A program made the position numbers and the translations under genes. A DNA stretch of 26,940 nucleotides from Clostridia bacterium. Lineage in GTDB: Bacteria; Bacillota_A; Clostridia; Christensenellales; Aristaeellaceae. Where the stretch lies: the NCBI GenBank assembly GCA_017525805.1, contig JAFXSH010000057.1, forward strand, positions 1 to 26,940, in the 5' to 3' direction. Positions 21,856 to 26,940 of this stretch are shown here, one piece after another (the first letter of the stretch is position 1; each line of letters opens with the position of its first letter). The notes beneath the pieces were generated by a model that was not told the DNA's origin, made no database searches, and saw only the letters and a program-made list of their open reading frames with translations.

Positions 21856-22038
21856 TCAGAAGCGGCCATGCGGGCCGCCCCTGAACCCGCCGCCCATGCC
21901 ATGGGGGCCGCCCATGCCATGATGCCATCCCATTGGCGGACGGCGATAGCCCCAGCCGCCCATGAAGGGGGAGCCCCAATACCGAGGACGGCGGAACAGA
22001 GAAGATAGTACCAGAACGGTGAGGATGAAGGTCAGCAT
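21856..22038 (-). CDS. Gly/His/Met-rich membrane-anchored small protein under a Mn riboswitch
   Basis: 60 residues. Residues 1-14 are a hydrophobic anchor (MLTFILTVLVLSSL), followed by a basic RRPR and then a tail made mostly of Gly, Met, His, Arg and aromatic residues (PMGWHHGMGGPHGMGGGFRG). Four His and five Met suggest metal binding, but no known motif is present. AAAGGAGG lies 11 nt before the ATG. It is the first gene after a yybP-ykoY-type riboswitch and its terminator, a place usually held by a Mn exporter. A role in manganese handling is inferred only from this position and composition. Confidence 0.7.
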   Translation of the reverse strand: MLTFILTVLVLSSLFRRPRYWGSPFMGGWGYRRPPMGWHHGMGGPHGMGGGFRGGPHGRF

Positions 22039-22150
22039 GGTGAGGTTCCTCCTTTCTTTTTGGATGGCCGGCGCGCTCGCCGCACAGCCCGCCGGCACGC
22101 GCGACGGCTTCGCCGTTCGCTCATCCTTGCTCTTTGCGGTTTGGGTGCAT

Positions 22151-22187
22151 AGAAAAAGGCTTGCACCACGGAAATCCGCGGCGCAAG
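22151..22187 (-). terminator. Expression-platform terminator of the Mn riboswitch
   Basis: Read leftward: CTTGCGCCGCGG (22187-22176), loop ATTT, CCGTGGTGCAAG (22171-22160, two G-T pairs), then CCTTTTTCT. The CTTGC that starts this stem is also the 3' arm of aptamer helix P1, so ligand binding and termination exclude each other: Mn2+ should switch expression on. Confidence 0.85.
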
Positions 22188-22270
22188 TCTTGCCTTCTCG
22201 TTGGAACCGGATGCTTTCGCATCGGCTGACGGTTTTGCAACCACGCTCTCGCGTTTGGCTACTCCCTTGC
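22183..22270 (-). promoter_or_regulatory. yybP-ykoY family manganese riboswitch
   Basis: The minus strand holds the family landmarks in order: GCAAGGGAGTAGCC at the 5' side, a short hairpin ACGCGAGAGCGT closing to GGTTGC, AACCGTCAGCCGATGCGAAAG with the conserved CGTCA loop, CATCCGGTT, and GGCAAGACTTGC at the 3' side. P1 is GCAAG (22270-22266) with CTTGC (22187-22183). The promoter ends about 10 nt upstream. Known members bind Mn2+ and control exporters such as YybP, TerC-like or MntP; the genes here are different small proteins. Confidence 0.85.
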
Positions 22271-22279
22271 TACGGTGAT

Positions 22280-22308
22280 AGTATACCAGTTATTCCTGAT
22301 ATTTGAAA
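22280..22308 (-). promoter_or_regulatory. Promoter of the Mn riboswitch unit
   Basis: Read leftward: TTTCAA (22308-22303), 17 bp, TATACT (22285-22280) with a TGG extension directly before it. Transcription would start near 22273, just ahead of the aptamer. Confidence 0.65.
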
Positions 22309-22404
22309 GGCGCCAAACTGACAATTCAGACCGGAGAAATGACATTATAGCCAAGAGAACAGAATGAACCGCTTTATCCTCGCGATCGTTTCGGCCATTA
22401 ATAT

Positions 22405-22467
22405 TATTCAGAGTTATGCTGTATTCAGGTGATTTGAAAACCACCCTTTACAGCATAACTCTGAATA
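22405..22467. repeat. 19-bp perfect inverted repeat with 25-bp loop
   Basis: TATTCAGAGTTATGCTGTA (22405-22423) is exactly complementary to TACAGCATAACTCTGAATA (22449-22467). The loop contains a smaller GGTG/CACC pairing. No T run follows on either strand. The rest of 22309-22531 shows no gene. Confidence 0.85.
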
Positions 22468-22531
22468 GTATAAGCGTTTCAAAAACACCGTAAAGTGTTG
22501 ATTAAAACGGCCGCGGCATGATCAAGCACGC

Positions 22532-22565
22532 AAAAACGGGACGGCGTTATTTTCTTCGCCGTCCC
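22532..22565 (-). terminator. Rho-independent terminator of yabPQ
   Basis: Read leftward: GGGACGGCG (22565-22557), a 10-nt loop, CGCCGTCCC (22546-22538), then GTTTTTG. The yabQ stop codon (22549-22547) lies in the loop, and its last codons form the stem. Confidence 0.85.
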
Positions 22566-22858
22566 CATTTCATTGCCGCCGCGCAGGCGGCGCGCGGTCC
22601 GAAACAATAGACCGCCGCCCCGCAGCACAGGCCCAGCAGGGCGTAGAGGCGCACCGCTCGTTCGCCGCCCAGACCCAAAGCCAGAGCGCAGCAAAAGCAC
22701 ACGCACAGGCACCACATAAGGTCCCACACCGCCGCAAGCCACCACTGACAGCGGGAGCGCAGAAAGCGGACGCCGTCGTACAGCGCCGCCGCGAGAAAAC
22801 CCGCCGCCCACAACAGCAGAAAGCACCGGGCCTGCCCGGCGGTTTCAAAAAAGATCAT
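22547..22858 (-). CDS. yabQ: Spore cortex biosynthesis protein YabQ
   Basis: 103 residues, membrane protein with three or four hydrophobic segments. FLAAALYDGVRFLRSR carries the conserved Tyr-Asp and Arg of the YabQ family. Many Cys lie in the second and third helices. The ATG overlaps the yabP stop (ATGA). Known YabQ is needed for cortex formation and sits in the forespore outer membrane. Shorter than the Bacillus protein but near the size usual in Clostridia. divIC, the usual next gene, is absent; a terminator closes the unit. Confidence 0.85.
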   Translation of the reverse strand: MIFFETAGQARCFLLLWAAGFLAAALYDGVRFLRSRCQWWLAAVWDLMWCLCVCFCCALALGLGGERAVRLYALLGLCCGAAVYCFGPRAACAAAMKWGRRRK

Positions 22859-23139
22859 TTGTTTTTGCTCCGGAACAGTCCCCGGCGGCGGGTCCGCTGG
22901 GTGTAAAACACACTGTCGATTTTCCCCTCCACCGCCAATTGCCCTTCCTCTAACATCAGTCGGGTCACGTGCAGCCCTTCTCCGGTCAGGGCGATTTCCC
23001 CGTTTTCCGTCATCAGGATCACCTGGCCTTCGTCAAAGCCCAGTACCTCGCTCACCCCCGTCAGCAGCGCACGCTGCCGGTTTTCCAGGGACAGGGTGTG
23101 GCTTTTCCCCGCGCTCCGCGCCGCCTGCTCCTTCTCCAT
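22855..23139 (-). CDS. yabP: Sporulation protein YabP
   Basis: 94 residues. HTLSLENRQRALLTGVSEVLGFDEGQVIL then TENGEIALTGEGLHVTRL is the typical YabP/YqfC beta-rich domain. The C-terminus is basic (RTRRRGLFRSKNK). The ATG at 23139 has GGGAGG 8 nt upstream. YabP is a mother-cell protein linked to cortex assembly and made under sigma-E, matching the sigma-E-like promoter at 23159-23188. It is co-translated with yabQ. Confidence 0.92.
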   Translation of the reverse strand: MEKEQAARSAGKSHTLSLENRQRALLTGVSEVLGFDEGQVILMTENGEIALTGEGLHVTRLMLEEGQLAVEGKIDSVFYTQRTRRRGLFRSKNK

Positions 23140-23158
23140 CGGATCACCTCCCGCAGGC

Positions 23159-23188
23159 AATGTATGCGCTTTGGGAGGAAGATATGAG
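23159..23188 (-). promoter_or_regulatory. Sigma-E-like sporulation promoter of yabPQ
   Basis: Read leftward: CTCATATC (23188-23181), 14 bp, CATACATT (23166-23159). The latter fits the sigma-E -10 consensus CATACAnT exactly, and the -35 resembles kTCATATT. The leader would be very short, starting near the ribosome binding site. Confidence 0.65.
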
Positions 23189-23205
23189 GGAACGGAAGGG
23201 ATTTC

Positions 23206-23657
23206 AAGGACGCTTTAAGTCAGTAAGTGATACGAGGCAGGGGGCTTCTTCAGCCCCCTAAACCCCTGAACCAAGGGCCTTCGGCCCCTGGACCCCACTA
23301 AGCGAAGTCAATTGGTTGGGAAGAATAGACAACTTCCGCTTGTTGCACTGGGGATTACGAAAGAAAGGGCTTCTGGCCCAAGAAAGCCGGGAAAATCCCA
23401 GAGGGAAAGCGAGCTTTCCCTGGGGGATTATTCCCTGGCTTTCCCCGGATGCTTTGCATCCGGGTTGGCCGCTTTCAGCGGCCGGGCCAGAAGCACAGCG
23501 GCGTCATGCTCGGCCATTTCTTTCAAGCAACTGCGGAATATTGCTTGTTTACCGTGTCATGTATTTTCCGCAATTGCGGGTCCAGGGAGATCATCTCCCT
23601 GGCGCGGGGTCTGGGGCCGCGGAGGCCCCAGCGTGCTTGCTGACTTAAAGTGTTCTT
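23206..23657. mobile_element. MITE-like hairpin-rich element, copy C (452 bp)
   Basis: Terminal inverted repeats AAGGACGCTTTAAGTCAG (23206-23223) and CTGACTTAAAGTGTTCTT (23640-23657), two mismatches. It matches copy A in inverse orientation over most of the right two thirds. Stem changes are compensated: GGCCGC/GCGGCC (23467-23483) against GGTCGC/GCGACC in A, and CCAGGGAGA/TCTCCCTGG (23582-23602) against GG/CC pairs in A and B. It fills the gap between yabP and ecfT; no gene is visible inside. Confidence 0.85.
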
Positions 23658-23682
23658 TAAGCCCGATCATTCAATTCCGGTA

Positions 23683-24489
23683 TCAATAAACCTTCCCGCA
23701 CAGCACCACCGCCGCGATCAGCAGGGCGACGCATCCGCAGGCGATATAGTCCAGCTTTCCGCATTTCAGCACCCGCAGGCGGGTGCGGCCTTCGCCGCCG
23801 TGGTAGCAGCGGGCTTCCATGGCCATGGCCAGGTCCCCCGCCCGGCGGAAGGAACTGACGAACAGGGGCACCAGCAGCGGCACCATGGCCTTGGCCCGGG
23901 CGATCAGGTTGCCGGATTCAAAATCCGCGCCCCGGGCGGTCTGGGCCTTCATGATCTTGTCGGTTTCCTCTAACAGGGTGGGGATGAAGCGCAGGGCGAT
24001 GGACATCATCATGGCCATTTCGTGGGCCGGGAAATGGATCACTCGCAGGGGCGAAAGCAGGCGCTCCAGCCCGTCGGTGAGGGTGATGGGCGGAGTGGTG
24101 AGGGTGAGAAGGCTGGAGGCCAGCACCAGCAGCACCAGGCGAAGGGAATAGTGGATGGCCGTGATCAGCGCTTCTTTGGTGATCATCGCGAAGCCGAGGT
24201 TCAGCAGGGGCGTTTCGCCTTGCAGGAAAAACAGATTCAGCAGGAAGGTGAGGATCAGGATAAAGCGCAGGGGTTTCAAGCCCTTGAGCATCATTTTTAC
24301 CGGCACCTTGGAAAGATAGGATACCAGGCCCAAAAACAGGATCACCGGCACGTAGGCCAGCAGGTTTTCCGCCAGGAAGATGGCCACGATCAGGGCGATG
24401 AGCAGCAGGATTTTTACACGGGGGTCCAGGCGGTGCACCGCGCTGTCGCCGGGGTAATACTGGCCTAAGGTGATATCATTCAGCGCCAT
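23683..24489 (-). CDS. ecfT: Energy-coupling factor transporter transmembrane protein EcfT
   Basis: 268 residues with five or six hydrophobic helices. It begins ITLGQYYPGDSAVHRLDPRVK, the family start. The two coupling helices are marked by the ARGADF and EARCYHGG segments (typical Ala-Arg-Gly and Ala-Arg-Gly-like motifs). The ATG lies 14 bp inside the end of ecfA2, showing coupled translation. It links the ATPases to interchangeable S-components that bind vitamins or metals; no S-component is encoded here, so this is a shared group II module. Confidence 0.92.
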   Translation of the reverse strand: MALNDITLGQYYPGDSAVHRLDPRVKILLLIALIVAIFLAENLLAYVPVILFLGLVSYLSKVPVKMMLKGLKPLRFILILTFLLNLFFLQGETPLLNLGFAMITKEALITAIHYSLRLVLLVLASSLLTLTTPPITLTDGLERLLSPLRVIHFPAHEMAMMMSIALRFIPTLLEETDKIMKAQTARGADFESGNLIARAKAMVPLLVPLFVSSFRRAGDLAMAMEARCYHGGEGRTRLRVLKCGKLDYIACGCVALLIAAVVLCGKVY

Positions 24490-25345
24490 GAGCCGCGCCT
24501 CCTTTCCACAGGTCCAGCAGGGCGCTTACGGCCTGCTCCTCCCGGAAAATATCGGGGGCACAGTCTATGCCCATGGCCCGCAGTTTCAGGATCAGCTTGC
24601 ACACCGAGGGCACGTCCAGCCCCATCTGTTCCAGCCGCTCCGCATGGCGGAAGATTTCCTCCGGCGCGCCCTCCATGGCGATGGTTCCGTGCTCCATCAC
24701 CACCGCGCGGGTGGCGAAGCGGGCTACGTCGTCCATGGAGTGGGAAATCATGACGACTGTTGTGCCCTGCCGGTGCAGCCCGGCGATCAATTGCAGCATA
24801 TCTTCCCGGCTCTGGGGATCCAGCCCGGCGGCGGGCTCGTCCAATACCAGTATTTCCGGCCGCATGGCCAGCACCCCGGCCATGGCCGCCCGGCGCATTT
24901 GGCCGCCGGAAAGCTCAAAGGGGGATTTCTGGGCGATGCCGGGCTGGGTAAGGCCCACCCGGGCCAGGGCTTCCATGACCCGCTCTTCGATTTCTTTCGC
25001 GTCCAGGCCTAAATTCTTGGGGCCAAAGGCCGCGTCCTTAGCCACTGTTTCTTCAAATAATTGGTGTTCCGGGTACTGGAACACCAGACCCACCTTCTGC
25101 CGCAAGGTCTTTTTGTCAAAATCCTTGGCGTGAATATCCTTCCCGTCCAGCAGCACCCGGCCCGACGTGGGCTTCAGCAGCCCGTTGATATGCTGGGCTA
25201 AGGTGGATTTGCCGGAACCGGTATGGCCGATCAGGGCCAGAAACTCGCCGGGACGGATTTCCATGTTCACGTCCCGGATAGCGGTGGCCTGGAAGGGGCT
25301 GTTCGGCTGATAGGTATGGGTCACGTGCTCTAAGGTCACCTGCAC
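24476..25345 (-). CDS. ecfA2: ECF transporter ATPase EcfA2
   Basis: 289 residues. Walker A GHTGSGKST (about 40-48), Q-loop VFQYPEHQLFEETV (distinctive for the second ECF ATPase), signature ELSGGQMRR, Walker B ILVLDEPAAGLDP and switch SHS. It overlaps ecfA1 by 10 bp and ecfT by 14 bp. It forms the heterodimer with EcfA1 that drives uptake through EcfT. Confidence 0.93.
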   Translation of the reverse strand: MQVTLEHVTHTYQPNSPFQATAIRDVNMEIRPGEFLALIGHTGSGKSTLAQHINGLLKPTSGRVLLDGKDIHAKDFDKKTLRQKVGLVFQYPEHQLFEETVAKDAAFGPKNLGLDAKEIEERVMEALARVGLTQPGIAQKSPFELSGGQMRRAAMAGVLAMRPEILVLDEPAAGLDPQSREDMLQLIAGLHRQGTTVVMISHSMDDVARFATRAVVMEHGTIAMEGAPEEIFRHAERLEQMGLDVPSVCKLILKLRAMGIDCAPDIFREEQAVSALLDLWKGGAAHGAE

Positions 25346-26172
25346 AGCCGCGCCACCTCCTCCGCCATTTCATCCACGGTCAGCACGCCCTGCCGGATGG
25401 GCATGCCCTGGCTCCGCAAAGCCTGGGCCAGCCGCGCCATGGGCGGGGCGTCCAGCCGGTAAGGTTTGATTTTCGCAACATCCGAAAAAACTTCCCGGGG
25501 CGTGCCGGACAGCACGATTTTTCCTTCATGCATCACGTGCACTTGCTCGCATTCCACCGCTTCCTCCATGAAGTGGGTGATCCACAGCACGGTGATCCCC
25601 TGCTCCCGGTTCAGCCGCTTCACGGCGGCCATGACCTCCCGCCGGCCCTGGGGGTCCAGCATAGCGGTGGATTCGTCAAAAATAATGGCTTCCGGCTGCA
25701 TGGCCAGCACGCCCGCGATAGCCACCCGCTGCTTCTGCTCGCCGGACAGGGTATGGGGGGCGCGGTGGATAAAATCCAGCATGCCCACGTCCCGCAGGGC
25801 TTTTTCGATGCGCCCCGGCATTTCCTCCGTAGGCACGCCGATGTTTTCCAGGCCGAAAGCCACGTCTTCGTTTACCACCGTGGCCACCAGCTGATTGTCC
25901 GGGTTCTGGAATACCATGCCCGCCCGGCGGCGGATCTCCCAGGTGTTTTTTTCGTCCTGAGTATCCATGCCGCAGACGGTCACTTTGCCCTCATTGGGCG
26001 TATACAAGCCGTTGATCAATTTTGCCAGGGTAGACTTGCCCGAACCGTTCTGGCCCAAAATGGCATGAAAAGAACCCCGCCGCACGGTCAGGCTTACATC
26101 CCGCACAGCCTGGGGCCCTTCGTCTTCATAAGAAAAGGATACATGATCCGCCACAATAATGGGTTCCGCCAT
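25336..26172 (-). CDS. ecfA1: ECF transporter ATPase EcfA1
   Basis: 278 residues. Walker A GQNGSGKST (about 39-47), Q-loop VFQNPDNQLVATVV (distinctive for the first ECF ATPase), Walker B AIIFDESTAMLDP and switch ITHF. The signature reads LSGEQKQR instead of LSGGQKQR, replacing the second Gly. First gene of the module, behind the promoter at 26220-26248. The usual neighbours rplQ, truA and rplM are not seen. Confidence 0.93.
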   Translation of the reverse strand: MAEPIIVADHVSFSYEDEGPQAVRDVSLTVRRGSFHAILGQNGSGKSTLAKLINGLYTPNEGKVTVCGMDTQDEKNTWEIRRRAGMVFQNPDNQLVATVVNEDVAFGLENIGVPTEEMPGRIEKALRDVGMLDFIHRAPHTLSGEQKQRVAIAGVLAMQPEAIIFDESTAMLDPQGRREVMAAVKRLNREQGITVLWITHFMEEAVECEQVHVMHEGKIVLSGTPREVFSDVAKIKPYRLDAPPMARLAQALRSQGMPIRQGVLTVDEMAEEVARLCR

Positions 26173-26219
26173 GGAGCTTCCTCGTTCCGTTCATATTCTG
26201 CGCCCTGCGGCGCAGGCAC

Positions 26220-26248
26220 AGTATAGCATATTTACCGCCGCGCCGCAA
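26220..26248 (-). promoter_or_regulatory. Promoter of ecfA1-ecfA2-ecfT
   Basis: Read leftward: TTGCGG (26248-26243), 17 bp, TATACT (26225-26220). A 7-bp hairpin CTGCGCC/GGCGCAG (26198-26215) lies in the leader. Confidence 0.6.
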
Positions 26249-26339
26249 CCATCGGCCCATGGGAAGCCGCCAATTCAGGCGTTTTCAATAAGAAAATTAT
26301 GGAAATTTCAAAACTTACAACAAAAGATTGATGAAACGC

Positions 26340-26368
26340 TTGACGTGCCGCCCATCCCGTGGTACAAT
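26340..26368 (+). promoter_or_regulatory. Promoter of tRNA-Ser
   Basis: TTGACG (26340-26345), 17 bp, TACAAT (26363-26368). Confidence 0.8.
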
Positions 26369-26399
26369 AGCACACGTTGACGAGCAACGCTTGCGACAT

Positions 26400-26488
26400 G
26401 GAGAAGTCGCCTAGCTTGGTCGAGGGCGCACGACTGGAAATCGTGTAACCGGTAAAACGGTTCGAGAGTTCGAATCTCTCCTTCTCCG
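26400..26488 (+). tRNA. tRNA-Ser (anticodon GGA)
   Basis: 89 nt. The acceptor stem GGAGAAG (26400-26406) pairs with CTTCTCC (26481-26487), discriminator G at 26488; CCA is not encoded. The anticodon arm ACGACTGGAAATCGT gives GGA. A long variable arm (class II) and the T arm GAGAGTTCGAATCTCTC are present, as expected for tRNA-Ser. Confidence 0.95.
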
Positions 26489-26491
26489 CTC

Positions 26492-26534
26492 AAGAAAGTC
26501 CAGGAATTTCAAGGGCTCCTGGGCTTTCTTTTTT
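26492..26534 (+). terminator. Terminator of tRNA-Ser
   Basis: AAGAAAGTCCAGGA (26492-26505) pairs with TCCTGGGCTTTCTT (26517-26530), one T-G pair, followed by a T run. Confidence 0.85.
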
Positions 26535-26540
26535 GCTTTA

Positions 26541-26563
26541 TACCCACTTTAGTACCCACTTTA
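26541..26563. repeat. Direct repeat next to the tRNA, possible integrase arm sites
   Basis: TACCCACTTTA occurs at 26541-26551 and 26553-26563. Short direct repeats between a tRNA 3' end and an integrase gene are typical recombinase arm-binding sites. Confidence 0.55.
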
Positions 26564-26589
26564 TCGTTTTGGTCCGATTCGGAGCAGCT

Positions 26590-26757
26590 TCAGAGTGATT
26601 CAATGAACCGCTGTATCTTGTCAGCGCTGTCCTTCATCATGGTTTCTGTCACGTGTCCGTACCTATCCATGGTGAAAGCAGTGGTTGCGTGTCCAAGATT
26701 GCTGGAAACAGTTTTCACATCCACCCCATTTTGTAGCGCTAATGTAGCGTAAGAGTG
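26590..26757 (-). pseudogene. Tyrosine integrase, C-terminal remnant
   Basis: The minus-strand frame reads HSYATLALQNGVDVKTVSSN then LGHATTAFTMDRYGHVTETM and ends in TGA at 26592-26590. This is the end of a phage or ICE tyrosine recombinase: His of the second active-site box, LGH, and the catalytic Tyr in MDRYGH. Before the His the expected RFHDLR is missing and the frame continues into unrelated sequence (RFVAIIPPG), so the gene is broken at about 26758. It converges on tRNA-Ser, the probable integration target. Confidence 0.8.
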
Positions 26758-26940
26758 CCCTGGTGGTATAATTGCGACAAAACGGAAAAGCCTTGTGGAA
26801 CAAGGGTTTGAGCCGTTTGCCGCTGCTGATTCAATCCCTTTTCCACCTTTGAAAAGCAGCAGAAAGCAGTCTGAAAAAGGAGGCGTGTAAAATCAGAGAC
26901 AAAACATTTTTTGGAAATACAAGTCATTATTTCAGCAAAA
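26758..26940 (+). other. Sequence joined to the broken integrase; possible edge of another mobile element
   Basis: Contains an extended -10 TGGTATAAT (26764-26772), a 15-bp palindrome CCTTGTGGAACAAGG (26791-26805), and a very strong AAAAAGGAGG (26874-26883). An open frame after it, from ATC at 26892 to the window edge, reads RDKTFFGNTSHYFSK without a normal start codon. It could be a transposon leader region; the window ends too early to tell. Confidence 0.35.

Noticed and set aside
23312..23689. Open frames inside inverted-repeat copy C
   Set aside because: Same reason; the conserved unit is the palindromic structure, not a reading frame.
26308..26493. 61-codon minus-strand frame over tRNA-Ser
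   Set aside because: It is the antisense of the tRNA (the common spurious GEGEIRTLE-type translation) and not a protein.
26739..26927. 62-codon minus-strand frame at the right edge
   Set aside because: Out of frame with the integrase remnant and overlapping it; no ribosome site or recognisable domain.

Overview
The window looks like chromosome from an endospore-forming member of the Clostridia (Firmicutes). The support is a yabP-yabQ sporulation pair behind a sigma-E-like promoter, strong AGGAGG ribosome binding sites, consensus sigma-A promoters, a yybP-ykoY-type manganese riboswitch and an ECF transporter module. Most genes are GC-rich, with one clearly AT-rich accessory stretch at about 13.8-16.0 kb. 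Genus-level placement is not possible from the sequence alone.

Layout, left half. 1-534 is the end of a 2-keto-3-deoxygluconate kinase. 684-3595 is a complete metNIQ methionine-type ABC importer, preceded by a consensus promoter, a 19-codon leader peptide rich in Cys and Met codons, and two tandem terminator hairpins: a probable ribosome-mediated attenuator. 3662-4701 is a Gfo/Idh/MocA oxidoreductase behind a MerR-type promoter. 4702-6518 is dnaA with upstream DnaA boxes and an AT-rich segment, but no dnaN follows; a 449-bp noncoding inverted-repeat element sits just after dnaA. 7091-10275 holds a DUF378 membrane protein and a pair of FAD oxidoreductases resembling the A and B subunits of anaerobic glycerol-3-phosphate dehydrogenase.

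Layout, middle. 10338-13777 carries a hotdog thioesterase, a RAYT (IS200-like HUH) transposase flanked by its probable REP palindromes, a NUDIX hydrolase whose tail is encoded by one of those palindromes, degV and recO. 13796-15903 is AT-rich: a cluster of REP palindromes, an HNH endonuclease with three N-terminal repeats, and a two-gene GNAT toxin-antitoxin-like module with a promoter/operator. 16001-18854 is an ABC-2 exporter (ATPase and two permeases) whose two permease genes are separated by a second inverted-repeat element.

Layout, right half. 19105-20470 has a secreted orphan protein and an L,D-transpeptidase. 20631-22308 is a manganese-riboswitch unit read leftward, driving a 60-residue Gly/His/Met-rich membrane-anchored peptide, a 66-residue membrane protein and an Ig-like protein. 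22547-23188 is yabPQ. 23206-23657 is a third inverted-repeat element. 23683-26172 is ecfA1-ecfA2-ecfT. A tRNA-Ser(GGA) follows, then the 3' remnant of a tyrosine integrase and what may be the edge of another mobile element.

The most noteworthy signals are the Met/Cys leader-peptide attenuator, the Mn riboswitch driving uncharacterised small proteins, the hairpin-rich element family with compensatory base changes (three copies), the RAYT/REP system that has altered neighbouring gene ends, and the GNAT module with an operator-like palindrome inside its promoter spacer. All function calls come from reading motifs; no database search was possible.
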